Part shown: positions 1-10,270 of the stretch, one piece after another | Layout: the number at the start of each line of letters is the position of its first letter | Numbering within the stretch: position 1 is the stretch's first letter | Assembly: GCF_016836705.1 (NCBI RefSeq) | Contig: NZ_JAFCGY010000002.1 | Coordinates: forward strand, 62,001 to 126,000 | DNA: 64,000 nt | Source: Mesorhizobium caraganae | Lineage (GTDB): Bacteria; Pseudomonadota; Alphaproteobacteria; Rhizobiales; Rhizobiaceae | Reading direction: 5' to 3' | Notes under the pieces: generated by a model | The model's input: only the letters and a program-made list of their open reading frames with translations | What the model was told of the DNA's origin: nothing | Database searches by the model: none | Program-made: the position numbers and the translations under genes

Positions 1-632
1 TCAAGACCAAGTTCCTGATGGAACAGCTGCGCCGCGATGCCGCCGAGCCGGGCTCCAGCCGCGACTTCGGCAAGGACATCATCCCCTACATCGTCCAGCA
101 CGGTAAGGCGATCGCGCATCGCTTCGCCAAATCCTGCGTGCGCTCGACCGCCGAGAATGAGGCCTACTGGCGCGATGTCGGCACCGTCGACGCCTATTGG
201 GAAGCCAATATCGACCTGACCGACGTGACGCCGGAACTCGACCTCTACGACCGCGACTGGCCGATCTGGACCTATGCCGAATTGAAGCCGCCGGCAAAGT
301 TCGTTCATGATGAGGAAGGCCGCCGCGGTTCGGCTGTCTCCTCGCTGGTGTCAGGCGACTGCATCGTCTCAGGCGCTTCGCTGAAGAAGAGCCTGATCTT
401 CACCGGCGCACGCATCAACTCCTATTCGACGCTGGAAGAAGTCGTCATGCTGCCCGACGTTCATGTCGGCCGGAACGCAAAGTTGAAGCGCGTCGTCATC
501 GACCACGGTGTAAGGATACCGGAAGGGCTGGTGGTCGGCGAAGACCCGGCTCTCGACGCCAAGCGCTTCCGCGTTTCGGAAAAAGGTATCTGCCTGGTCA
601 CGCAGGACATGATCGACAAGCTGAAGCTATGA
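1..632 (+). CDS. glgC: Glucose-1-phosphate adenylyltransferase, C-terminal part
   Basis: Makes ADP-glucose from glucose-1-phosphate and ATP, the committed step of bacterial glycogen synthesis. The frame is already open at the left edge (first full codon at position 3), so the gene begins outside the window; about 210 residues of a roughly 420-residue family are present. The visible part holds the end of the nucleotidyltransferase domain ([15 protein letters not shown]) and the left-handed beta-helix C-terminal domain ([12 protein letters not shown], then [16 protein letters not shown]). It is followed by glgA, pgm and glgX on the same strand, the usual rhizobial glycogen order. The ATG at 18 is internal, not a start. 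Identification is firm from motifs and context. Confidence 0.96.
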   Translation, partial: KTKFLMEQLRRDAAEPGSSRDFGKDIIPYIVQHGKAIAHRFAKSCVRSTAENEAYWRDVGTVDAYWEANIDLTDVTPELDLYDRDWPIWTYAELKPPAKFVHDEEGRRGSAVSSLVSGDCIVSGASLKKSLIFTGARINSYSTLEEVVMLPDVHVGRNAKLKRVVIDHGVRIPEGLVVGEDPALDAKRFRVSEKGICLVTQDMIDKLKL

Positions 633-692
633 AGCAATTCCAGGAAAAGTGTGAAACGGTTTTCCGTCCGGAATTGCGCAAAACAAAGAGTT
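633..692. repeat. Dispersed intergenic repeat between glgC and glgA
   Basis: The spacer starts AGCAATTCCAGGAAAAGTGT, continues through ACGGTTTTCC and ends GGAATTGCG. A second copy lies in inverted orientation at about 7680-7750: its reverse complement begins GAGCAATTCCAGGAAAAGTG, followed by GCGGTTTTCC and a closing GGAATTGC. The ends are partly inverted (GCAATTCC and GGAATTGC), so the RNA could fold. It resembles the intergenic mosaic elements of rhizobial chromosomes. An in-frame ATG at 651 inside it should not be taken as the glgA start. Confidence 0.7.
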
Positions 693-710
693 AGACAGGA
701 TCAGAAACGC

Positions 711-2156
711 ATGCAGGTTCTGTCGGTCACGCCCGAAATCTTCCCGCTGATCAAGACCGGCGGATTGGCCGACGTGACCGGCGCATTGCCGATCGCTCTG
801 GCCGCCAAGGGCGTGACGATGCGCACGCTCATCCCCGGCTTTCCCCAGGTGATGGACGCCTTCAAGAAAAGGAAGGCCGTCTACCAGTACCCGCTGTTGC
901 AGGGCGGCAAGGCTTCAGTCCATGCCGTGAAGATTGCCGGGCTCGACCTGTTCGTGCTCGACGCGCCGCATCTCTACGACCGCCCCGGCGGCCCCTACGG
1001 CAACGCGGCCGGCGCCGACTGGCCCGACAATTGGCGGCGTTTCGCGGCGTTGAGCCAGGTCGGCGGCGATATCGCCGGCGGCGCCATTTCCGGCTACCAG
1101 CCCGATCTCGTCCACGCCCATGACTGGCAGTCGGCGATGACGCTGGCCTATATGCGATACGGCAAGGCGGTCGGGGTGCCGTCGCTGATCACTGTGCACA
1201 ACCTTGCCTTCCAGGGCCAGTTCGGCGCCGGCATCTTCGGTGAGCTCGGCCTGCCGGCGGTGGCGATGGCGCTTGACGGCGTTGAGTATTATGGCGGCGT
1301 CGGCTTCCTCAAGGCCGGCCTGCAGGCCGCCTGGGCGATCACCACGGTGAGCCCGACCTACGCGCAGGAAATCCGCTCGCCCGAATTCGGCATGGGCCTC
1401 GACGGCCTGATCAACATGCGATCCTCGGACCTCTACGGCATCGTCAACGGCATCGACACCGACATCTGGAACCCCGAGACCGACAAGCATCTGGTGTCGG
1501 CCTATTCCGCGCAGACGCTCAAGGCTCGCCTTCCCAACCGGACGGTTGTCGAGGACCGTTTCAATCTGGAGCACGACGACAGCCCGATCGTCTGCGTCAT
1601 CAGCCGGCTGACCTGGCAAAAGGGCATGGACATACTGGCAGCGGTGGTCGACGGCGTCGTCACCACCGGCGCGCGGCTGGCGATCCTCGGCTCGGGTGAC
1701 GCCGGCCTCGAAGGCGCGCTGCTTGCCGCCGCCGCTCGCCATCGCGGCCGCGTCGGCGTTGTCGTCGGCTACGACGAGGGCTTGTCCCACACCATGCAAG
1801 GCGGCTGCGACGCCATCGTCATCCCGTCGCGCTTCGAGCCCTGCGGGCTGACCCAGCTCTACGGCCTGCGCTATGGCTGCGTGCCGGTCGTCGCCCGCAC
1901 CGGCGGCCTTGCCGACACCATCATCGACGCCAACGAAGCCGCGATCTCGGCAGGTGTAGCCACCGGTTTCCAGTTCGCGCCCAACAATGGCGGCGCCATG
2001 CTGCACGCCATCCGCCGGCTGGTCGACGCGCATGCGAGTCCGGCGGTGTGGGAACAGATCCAGCGCCAGGGCATGAAAGCCGATGTCTCCTGGGACAAGA
2101 GCGCCGACAAATACGTTGAACTCTACCGCCTGTTGCTTTCGAAAAGGGTTGCCTGA
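711..2156 (+). CDS. glgA: Glycogen synthase (ADP-glucose type, GT5)
   Basis: Transfers glucose from ADP-glucose to the growing alpha-1,4-glucan. The start at 711 gives 481 residues beginning [20 protein letters not shown], the normal GlgA N-terminus with the ADP-glucose-binding KTGG motif near residue 15. An upstream ATG at 651 would add 20 residues encoded by the intergenic repeat and is rejected. The C-terminal GT-B domain carries [10 protein letters not shown] and the conserved [17 protein letters not shown] motif. It lies between glgC and pgm on the same strand, with pgm starting 3 bases after its stop, so they are probably co-transcribed. Confidence 0.96.
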   Translation: MQVLSVTPEIFPLIKTGGLADVTGALPIALAAKGVTMRTLIPGFPQVMDAFKKRKAVYQYPLLQGGKASVHAVKIAGLDLFVLDAPHLYDRPGGPYGNAAGADWPDNWRRFAALSQVGGDIAGGAISGYQPDLVHAHDWQSAMTLAYMRYGKAVGVPSLITVHNLAFQGQFGAGIFGELGLPAVAMALDGVEYYGGVGFLKAGLQAAWAITTVSPTYAQEIRSPEFGMGLDGLINMRSSDLYGIVNGIDTDIWNPETDKHLVSAYSAQTLKARLPNRTVVEDRFNLEHDDSPIVCVISRLTWQKGMDILAAVVDGVVTTGARLAILGSGDAGLEGALLAAAARHRGRVGVVVGYDEGLSHTMQGGCDAIVIPSRFEPCGLTQLYGLRYGCVPVVARTGGLADTIIDANEAAISAGVATGFQFAPNNGGAMLHAIRRLVDAHASPAVWEQIQRQGMKADVSWDKSADKYVELYRLLLSKRVA

Positions 2157-3788
<1,632 letters not shown>

Positions 3789-3808
3789 GAGTGGTGCGGC
3801 GCGCCTCT

Positions 3809-3975
3809 CCTTCTCCCCTTGTGGGAGAAGGTGGCCGAGCGAAGCTCGGCCGGATGAGGGGTGCTCCAGCTTGGCGCACACCATCGTTTCAAGCACCAAT
3901 GCCTCATTCCTTCCAGCACCCCTCATCCGTCTCGGCGCTGCGCGCCGATCCACCTTCTCCCACAAGGGGAGAAGG
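3809..3975. repeat. Large inverted repeat in the pgm-glgX spacer
   Basis: A 26-base arm at 3809-3834 (CCTTCTCCCCTTGTGGGAGA then AGGTGG) is exactly reverse-complementary to 3950-3975. A second pair, GGATGAGGGG at 3852-3861 and CCCCTCATCC at 3919-3928, nests inside. Each arm is itself a short hairpin (CTTCTCCC/GGGAGAAG). This is the style of palindromic repeat scattered through rhizobial intergenic regions. It fills most of the 199-base gap and could act as an intercistronic processing or termination structure. Confidence 0.85.
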
Positions 3976-3987
3976 AAAGCCGCGCCC

Positions 3988-5988
3988 ATGACCCATCTCG
4001 GCGCAACCATCACCCGCGATGGCATCCGCTTCGCCGCCTGGTCGTCGTCGGCACGGCGTCTTTGGGTGTCGATCTTCGACGACACCGGCACCCACGAAAC
4101 CGACCGGCTTGAGCTTCAGCCGGACGGCGAGGGCGTTTTTGCCTTGTCAGTCGCCGGCCTTGCCGGCGGCACCCGCTATGGCTTTCGCGCCGATGGCGAC
4201 TATGCGCCCGAACGCGGCCTGTGGTTCGATCCCGACAAGCTGCTCACCGATCCCTACGCCATCGAAATCGACCGGCCGTACCAGTATCACTGGCGGCTCA
4301 CGGCCAAACGCAACGAAGGCGCCGACACCGCGCAGCTCATGCCCAAGGCAATTGCCGTGGCTTCGCTCAAGGTCGTGCCGGCCAAGCCGCCGCTGTTCAA
4401 ACCCGGCGGCCTGATCTACGAACTCAATGTCCGCTCCTTCACCAGGCTGCGCCCCGACGTGCCGGAAGTGCAGCGCGGCACCATCGCGGCACTTGCTCAT
4501 CCCGCCATCATCAAACACTTGAAAAAGATCGGCGTCTCCGCCGTCGAACTGATGCCGGTGACGGGATGGATCGACGAGCGGCATCTGCCGCCGCTCGGCT
4601 TGAGCAACGCCTGGGGCTACAACCCGGTCACCTTCATGGCCCTCGACCCGCGCCTGGCGCCGGGCGGCCTGACCGAATTGCGCGACACGGTAGCTGCGCT
4701 GCGCAAGGCCGGCATCGGCACCATCCTCGATCTCGTCTTCAACCACACCGGTGAGAGCGATCGGCTCGGCCCGACGCTATCGCTGCGCGGCCTCGATGCC
4801 AGCGCCTATTACCGGCACGAGCCGGGCGGCAGGCTGGCCAACGACACCGGCACCGGCAACACGGTCGCCTGTGACCATCCGATCGTTCGGGAGATGGTGC
4901 TCGACACGCTCCGCCATTTCGTCCGCTATGCCGGCGTCGACGGTTTCCGCTTCGATTTGGCGCCGATCCTCGGCCGCGTCGATGGCATTTTCGATCCGGA
5001 AGCACCCTTGCTTCAAGCCATTGCTGGCGACCCGATCCTTGCCGATAGGGTGCTGATCGCCGAGCCCTGGGATATTGGCCCGAACGGCTATCAGCTGGGC
5101 GATTTCCGCCCGCCATATCTGGAATGGAACGACCGCTACCGCGACGACGTCAGGCGCTTCTGGCGTGGCGATGCAGGCGCCGTCGGTGCGTTGGCGACAA
5201 GGCTTGCCGGCTCGTCCGATGTCTTCGCCAAAGAACGGCGCAGCGCCAGCCGCACGGTGAATTTCATCGCCGCGCATGACGGCATGACGCTCGCCGACAT
5301 CGTCGCCTATGAGGCCAAGCACAACCAGGCCAATGGCGAGAAGAACCGCGACGGCCACAATGAGAACCTGTCGTGGAACAATGGCGTCGAGGGCGAGACC
5401 CCTGACAAGGCGGTTGCCGAGGCCCGTTCCGGTGACTGCCGGGCGCTGCTCGCCACCTTGTTTGCCTCGCGCGGTACGATCATGCTGACGGCGGGCGACG
5501 AATTCGGCCGCACGCAAAAGGGCAACAACAACGCCTACGCACAGGACAACGCCATCACCTGGCTCGACTGGGCCGGGCGCGACCTCGTGCTGGAAGCCCA
5601 TGTGTCGGCGCTCGCCGCACTGCGCCGCGCTGCGCCAGCGCTTTCTGACACGCGCTTCCTGACCGGGGAGCCGCCGACTGGTTCCGATGTGCCCGATGTC
5701 GCCTGGCTGACCGAGACCGGCGCGCCGCTTGGCGAAGCCGATTGGAACGACGCCGCGCGCCACCGTCTCATCATGCTGCTTGGCAATACAGCGGAAGGCC
5801 GCCTGGCCGTCATCGTCAATGGCGACCGCCGCCAATGCGTCTTCACGCTGCCCGTGCGGGAAGGGTTCCAATGGCAGCCGGCTGTTGTAACGCAGGCGAT
5901 CGACCTTGCGCGCCCGCTGCCCGGCCGCAGTGTCAGTTTCATGATCGAGCGCCGGACCGCAAAGGCCCGCGCCAGGAAGGGTTCGTGA
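3988..5988 (+). CDS. glgX: Glycogen debranching enzyme GlgX (GH13)
   Basis: Hydrolyses alpha-1,6 branches of limit dextrins during glycogen breakdown. The ATG at 3988 follows GAGAAGGAAAG and gives 666 residues starting MTHLGATITRDGIRFAAWSS, matching the N-terminal CBM48 module. The GH13 barrel shows ILDLVFNHT (region I), GVDGFRFDL with the nucleophile Asp near residue 320, AEPWD with the acid Glu near 358, and AAHDG near 430. An in-frame ATG at 3871 would translate the intergenic repeat and is rejected. The stop overlaps the next start (TGATG), which suggests translational coupling to the alpha-glucosidase. Confidence 0.94.
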   Translation: MTHLGATITRDGIRFAAWSSSARRLWVSIFDDTGTHETDRLELQPDGEGVFALSVAGLAGGTRYGFRADGDYAPERGLWFDPDKLLTDPYAIEIDRPYQYHWRLTAKRNEGADTAQLMPKAIAVASLKVVPAKPPLFKPGGLIYELNVRSFTRLRPDVPEVQRGTIAALAHPAIIKHLKKIGVSAVELMPVTGWIDERHLPPLGLSNAWGYNPVTFMALDPRLAPGGLTELRDTVAALRKAGIGTILDLVFNHTGESDRLGPTLSLRGLDASAYYRHEPGGRLANDTGTGNTVACDHPIVREMVLDTLRHFVRYAGVDGFRFDLAPILGRVDGIFDPEAPLLQAIAGDPILADRVLIAEPWDIGPNGYQLGDFRPPYLEWNDRYRDDVRRFWRGDAGAVGALATRLAGSSDVFAKERRSASRTVNFIAAHDGMTLADIVAYEAKHNQANGEKNRDGHNENLSWNNGVEGETPDKAVAEARSGDCRALLATLFASRGTIMLTAGDEFGRTQKGNNNAYAQDNAITWLDWAGRDLVLEAHVSALAALRRAAPALSDTRFLTGEPPTGSDVPDVAWLTETGAPLGEADWNDAARHRLIMLLGNTAEGRLAVIVNGDRRQCVFTLPVREGFQWQPAVVTQAIDLARPLPGRSVSFMIERRTAKARARKGS

Positions 5989-7625
5989 TGGCCGACGACA
6001 ATGCAGAGCAGGGGGCCGACTGGTGGCGCGGCTGCGTCATCTACCAGATCTACCCGCGCTCGTTCCAGGACACCACCGGCGACGGTAGCGGCGACCTCTC
6101 AGGCATCACATCGCGACTGGCGCACGTCGCCTCGCTCGGCGTCGACGCCGTCTGGCTGTCGCCCTTCTTCAAGTCGCCAATGGCCGACATGGGCTACGAC
6201 GTATCCGACTATCAGGCGGTCGACCCGATGTTCGGCTCCCTGGAGGATTTCGACGCGCTGGTGGCCGAGGCGCACCGGCTCGGCCTGAAGGTGATCATCG
6301 ACCAGGTGCTGTCGCATTCCTCCGACAAGCACGAATGGTTCGTCGAAAGCCGATCGAGTCGCGACAACCCCAAGGCTGACTGGTACGTCTGGGCCGACAC
6401 CAAACCCGATGGCAACGCCCCCAACAACTGGCTGTCGGTCTTCGGCGGCCCTGCCTGGGATTGGGACGCGACCCGCCGGCAATACTACATGCACAATTTC
6501 CTGGCTTCACAGCCCGACCTCAATTTCCACAAAACGGAGGTCCAGGACGCGCTGCTCGACACGGTGCGGTTCTGGCTCGACCGCGGCGTCGACGGCTTCC
6601 GCCTGGACACGGTAAACTACTATGTCCATGACCGCTGGCTGCGCAGCAATCCGCCTTTGGCGTCGAGCGTCGCCGGCACCAATGGCGAAACCAACACCTA
6701 TCTCTTCCAGGAACATCTGTTCGACAAGTCGCAGCCGGAGAACCTCGGTTTCCTCCGGCGCTTTCGCGCTCTGCTCGACGAGTATGACGGCCGCGCCAGT
6801 GTCGGCGAGGTCGGTGACGAAGGCCGCTCGCTGCAGACGCTGGCCGCCTACACCTCCGGCGGCGACAAGCTCAACATGTGCTACACATTCGACCTGCTCG
6901 GCGCGCAATTCTCGTCTGCCCATGTGCGCGGCTGCGTCGAGGCGTTTGAAACAGCGGTTGCCGATGGCTGGGTCTGCTGGGCGTTTTCCAACCACGATGT
7001 CGTGCGCCATGTCAGCCGCTGGACGCGGCCCGGCGGCGATCCGGATGCGGTGGCGAAATTCTCGATCGCTCTGCTCGCCTGCCTGCGCGGATCGATCTGC
7101 CTCTATCAAGGCGAGGAGCTTGGGCTGCAGGAGGCGGAACTGACCTTCGAGGATCTGCGTGATCCCTTCGGCATCCGCTTCTGGCCGACGGTCAAGGGCA
7201 GGGACGGCTGCCGCACGCCGATGGTCTGGGAAGCGGGCGCCGACAATGCCGGTTTTTCCTCGGCCAAGCCCTGGCTGCCGGTGCCTGCAATCCAGCGCGC
7301 CCGGGCGGTCGACGTCCAGAATGGCGACGAAAATTCCGTGCTCGCCGGCTACCGGAGGATGCTGGCCTTGCGCAAGGCATATCCGGCTCTCGTCAAGGGG
7401 GCGATCCGCTTTCTCGATACCGAGGGCGATGTCCTTGCCTTCATCAGGCAGGGCGAGGGCGAGACATTGCTCTGCGTCTTCAATTTCGCCGACGAGCCGG
7501 CCGACTGGCCACTGCCGCCGGATTTCGGGCCCGTCGTGGCGATAGCTCCGGGTGGCGGTGTGGTCCTACAGGAGGAGGGGCTGTCCCTGCCGGCGCTGGG
7601 CTGGTTTGTCGGACGAACCGGCTAG
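5988..7625 (+). CDS. Alpha-glucosidase, GH13 family
   Basis: Predicted cytoplasmic exo-acting alpha-glucosidase of 545 residues. It begins MADDNAEQGADWWRGCVIYQ, where WWRG and YQIYPRSF are the classic N-terminus of oligo-1,6-glucosidase/alpha-glucosidase enzymes. Catalytic motifs are GVDGFRLDTVN (nucleophile near 200), ASVGEVGDE (acid/base near 272) and FSNHDVVR (near 334). The start overlaps the glgX stop by one base. An upstream ATG in the same frame at 5742 lies deep inside glgX and is not used. Next to glgX it plausibly finishes degrading malto-oligosaccharides to glucose. The exact linkage preference (maltose, isomaltose, sucrose or trehalose) cannot be read from the sequence. Confidence 0.88.
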   Translation: MADDNAEQGADWWRGCVIYQIYPRSFQDTTGDGSGDLSGITSRLAHVASLGVDAVWLSPFFKSPMADMGYDVSDYQAVDPMFGSLEDFDALVAEAHRLGLKVIIDQVLSHSSDKHEWFVESRSSRDNPKADWYVWADTKPDGNAPNNWLSVFGGPAWDWDATRRQYYMHNFLASQPDLNFHKTEVQDALLDTVRFWLDRGVDGFRLDTVNYYVHDRWLRSNPPLASSVAGTNGETNTYLFQEHLFDKSQPENLGFLRRFRALLDEYDGRASVGEVGDEGRSLQTLAAYTSGGDKLNMCYTFDLLGAQFSSAHVRGCVEAFETAVADGWVCWAFSNHDVVRHVSRWTRPGGDPDAVAKFSIALLACLRGSICLYQGEELGLQEAELTFEDLRDPFGIRFWPTVKGRDGCRTPMVWEAGADNAGFSSAKPWLPVPAIQRARAVDVQNGDENSVLAGYRRMLALRKAYPALVKGAIRFLDTEGDVLAFIRQGEGETLLCVFNFADEPADWPLPPDFGPVVAIAPGGGVVLQEEGLSLPALGWFVGRTG

Positions 7626-7663
7626 AGCGGTTCACCGTTTCACGGAAACGGCGAACCGCTCTA
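7623..7663. terminator. Strong hairpin between convergent genes
   Basis: TAGAGCGGTTC at 7623-7633 pairs with GAACCGCTCTA at 7653-7663, and the stem continues inward (CCGTTTC with GAAACGG) after one mismatch, leaving a 3-base loop. A T-rich stretch (TCTCTTTGTTTTC) follows. It begins on the alpha-glucosidase stop codon and ends the glycogen operon; it could also serve the convergent tadG-like gene. Confidence 0.7.
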
Positions 7664-7677
7664 TCTCTTTGTTTTCA

Positions 7678-7752
7678 CGCAATTCCCAAGGGAAAGCGCT
7701 ACGCGCTTTTCCCGGGAAAACCGCACACACTTTTCCTGGAATTGCTCTAACC
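7678..7752. repeat. Second, inverted copy of the glgC-glgA spacer repeat
   Basis: The segment ACTTTTCCTGGAATTGCTCT near its right end and GCAATTCCCAAGGGAAAGCG near its left end match, on the opposite strand, the element at 633-692. This copy has an insertion with an internal palindrome, AAGCGCTACGCGCTT. It sits in the gap between the convergent alpha-glucosidase and tadG-like genes, and no gene is visible in 7626-7764. Confidence 0.65.
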
Positions 7753-7764
7753 TAGAGATCGGGC

Positions 7765-9534
7765 CTATTGCACCAGAACGGAGCGGCCGCAGGTCGCGCC
7801 GGTGACCCGGACATCGGCCTGGCCGACGCTCACACCGAGCGCTGCGAGCACATTGTAGACCAACGTGTCGACAGGCGCCGTCACGCTGTTCAGCAGCGCC
7901 ACCACCGGCGGCTTCACGGTTCCCAGCAGAGTGCTGAGGTTGATCGGCAGGCCCAGCACGTTGGCCGTCAGCGACAGATCGCTGACCAACGACGTTGTCA
8001 GCGACTGCGTCAGGTTCTGCGTCGAGGCAGTCTTGATCGTCTTGGCGGTGATATTGGCATAGTCGAAGACAAGGTTGGTCGGATTGATGTTTTTCATCGC
8101 AAATGCCGCCGAGCCCTTCACCGACACGGGCGGGACGAGCAAAAGCTTCACTGCCGCGATTTCGGTAATGGAGAAAAGCTCATCTTTGGTGAAGTCGGCG
8201 AAGGCTCCGGGATTGCCGTCGGCGCTGCTGGCGGCAAGATGCGCCTCTACGACACCCGGAGTTGTGGCTACCGTGACCTTGATGCTCTCGGGACGGCCCG
8301 TCGGACAGCTTATGTCCGTCAGCTTGGCCTCCGCGTAGGCGATTTCGATATGCAGCGGCAGGGTGACGGAGAGCAGGCTGGTGCCGCCGCCGATATTGCT
8401 GTTGCCGACAGTGACCGACGCCAGAAGCTTGATGCGTGTCTGCGCGGTGCGCACCACGGTGCCGGCCTCGCCGACAGCCAGCCATGGCGAGGATTGCATC
8501 AGCTCGCCAATGGCGACGTTGAGCGTCGTGGCGGTGAGGCCAGGCACGGTGACGCCAAGGTCGAACTGGGCCTGGGTGGTGCCGTTTGCAAGGGAGGCTG
8601 CGGCCGTCAGCATTCCCATGGCGCTGGTATCGACACCCAGACCCGAGGGCTTTTGCCCGAGACCCAGGCGGCCGACCGAGCCGAGGTCGACAAGGTGGCT
8701 GAGCGGAATCTGGACCGTGCTGGTGGCCTTCGAGGCCACCGACTGCAAGGCCAGCTTGGCCGTGTTGCCAAGCCCTGGGACATTGGCCATGGCGGTTGCG
8801 ATCTGGCCGATGCTCGCCTTTGAAGCCAGCACATCCGAATAGGATACACCGGTCATGTTCAACTGAACCGCGAGCGCGTCGACAAAGGAAAGCACGTTGA
8901 TGTCGGCCGCGATCAGGGAATTATAGTCCATCACGCTGAGCGAGATGTTGCCGCCCACCAGTCCCTTGAGGAGCGCATTGAGCAGGCCGTCATTGACGCT
9001 GAGCAACCTCGAGCCGACCGAAAATGTCGCTTGCGCCTGGGCGTTTGCGGTGGCCGTCGTGCCGATGACCGGTGGGGCCATGAGCGAGGCGCCGAAATAG
9101 AGCGTGCCCTGCTTCTTCAGGAACACGCGCACGGCGTTGTAGGGCAGCTTGCCCGCTTCGAACCGGCTGCCGGCGGCGATCGAACTCAAACCGGTGTAGC
9201 GCCCCGGCACAATCTGGACCACCGCCTTGGTGGCTGTTGGCGCGACGGTTGTCCCGTCTTTCTGCACGGCAACCGAGCTGATGCCATTGTCTTTCAGCGT
9301 CGTCAGCACCGCCGTTTCAACGTTGGCAAGATTGGCCGCAGCAGTGATCGCCGCCAGGTCGACGATCGACTGCGCTGCGCGGCGCTCGTTGAATAGCGCA
9401 CCTTGGTCGACGGCGAACCCCGTCAGGACCAGCGCGACGGGCGCGCAGAGCGCCGTCATGACAGCGAAATTGGCCCGCTTCTCGCGCAGCAGCCGCCGGC
9501 ATATCTGCCACATTCCAGCAACGGTACTACGCAT
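7765..9534 (-). CDS. TadG-like membrane-anchored pilus-assembly protein
   Basis: A 589-residue protein with an N-terminal membrane segment (NFAVMTALCAPVALVLTGFA) followed by FNERRAAQSIVDLAAITAA, the usual start of TadG/DUF2134 proteins that anchor Flp-pilus-associated proteins in the inner membrane. The rest is a long, Ala/Thr/Ser/Val-rich extracytoplasmic region of unknown role. Its ATG overlaps the stop of the TadE-like gene by one base, so the two are coupled. No tad secretion ATPase, prepilin or secretin gene is in the window, so these may serve a pilus encoded elsewhere. Confidence 0.8.
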   Translation of the reverse strand: MRSTVAGMWQICRRLLREKRANFAVMTALCAPVALVLTGFAVDQGALFNERRAAQSIVDLAAITAAANLANVETAVLTTLKDNGISSVAVQKDGTTVAPTATKAVVQIVPGRYTGLSSIAAGSRFEAGKLPYNAVRVFLKKQGTLYFGASLMAPPVIGTTATANAQAQATFSVGSRLLSVNDGLLNALLKGLVGGNISLSVMDYNSLIAADINVLSFVDALAVQLNMTGVSYSDVLASKASIGQIATAMANVPGLGNTAKLALQSVASKATSTVQIPLSHLVDLGSVGRLGLGQKPSGLGVDTSAMGMLTAAASLANGTTQAQFDLGVTVPGLTATTLNVAIGELMQSSPWLAVGEAGTVVRTAQTRIKLLASVTVGNSNIGGGTSLLSVTLPLHIEIAYAEAKLTDISCPTGRPESIKVTVATTPGVVEAHLAASSADGNPGAFADFTKDELFSITEIAAVKLLLVPPVSVKGSAAFAMKNINPTNLVFDYANITAKTIKTASTQNLTQSLTTSLVSDLSLTANVLGLPINLSTLLGTVKPPVVALLNSVTAPVDTLVYNVLAALGVSVGQADVRVTGATCGRSVLVQ

Positions 9535-9980
9535 CAGATGCCCCCGACCCGGATCGTCGATTGGCGTTGAATGGTCATTCCCGGCATCGCCAGATTGGGG
9601 AACAGATTCCAGATCGGCAAATTCCGTGCGTCGTAGCTGACCGAGACCACGAACTGACTGCCATCGGCGACGCTGTCCTTGGCGTCGACCGTCAGTTTCG
9701 TGGCATCGACGAAGGGATAACCATTGACATCGTTGTTGATGAAGTTGGTCACCAGCGTCTTGCGTTCAGTGGCGTTCAGCCCCGCAATCGCCGTTCGCGC
9801 CGCATCCGCCGCGATTTGCTGGACCGAATGGCTGGCGCCGAAATAGATGCCATATGCAACCATTCCGAGTAGAAGCAGGATGAACAAAGGCGCCAGCATG
9901 GCGAATTCGATCGCCGAGGTCCCCGAGGCGTTCGCCCGGAAACGACACCACAAAGCGGGGAGTTTTGGGTTCTGCAGCAT
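9534..9980 (-). CDS. TadE-like pseudopilin-type protein
   Basis: 148 residues. It contains GTSAIEFAMLAPLFILLLLG, the TadE/TadF signature: a prepilin-like segment in which Glu falls five residues after a possible prepilin-peptidase cleavage site, followed by a hydrophobic helix. The remainder is a small periplasmic domain. In Tad systems these minor pilins help assemble the Flp pilus. It precedes the TadG-like gene with a one-base overlap. The start at 9980 leaves about 25 residues before the conserved motif, normal for the family. Confidence 0.82.
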   Translation of the reverse strand: MLQNPKLPALWCRFRANASGTSAIEFAMLAPLFILLLLGMVAYGIYFGASHSVQQIAADAARTAIAGLNATERKTLVTNFINNDVNGYPFVDATKLTVDAKDSVADGSQFVVSVSYDARNLPIWNLFPNLAMPGMTIQRQSTIRVGGI

Positions 9981-10270
9981 ACTGCCGAGTATGCCAAACT
10001 TCGCTTGCAGAAACAGAAAATCGATAAAGCAACCGCAAGGTGCAGCCAGTTGAGTGGCATCTGAATTTTAGCTGGCACTATTTTAGCGCGGGACTACTAA
10101 CTCTACGTCAAGCAGCGGGCGGTTGAAATAATATTTCCGTCTGTCTAGTGTCCTGCCACCAGCTGCCGGAAAGGGAACCGGCGGCGCGCTCAAAGGGGCC
10201 AGAAATCGGTTCCGGGGCGTTAACACTCGAAAGGCGCGAGCAGCTAAGCCGCGCCGCAGGGAGAGACTTC
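9981..10270. promoter_or_regulatory. Divergent intergenic region, tadE-like / oppA
   Basis: 290 bases between divergently transcribed genes, which must contain the promoters for both the tadE-tadG pair and the opp operon. A purine-rich GCAGGGAGAGAC lies just before the oppA ATG and serves as its ribosome-binding site. No unambiguous -35/-10 pair, operator or small gene could be assigned by eye. Confidence 0.5.
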
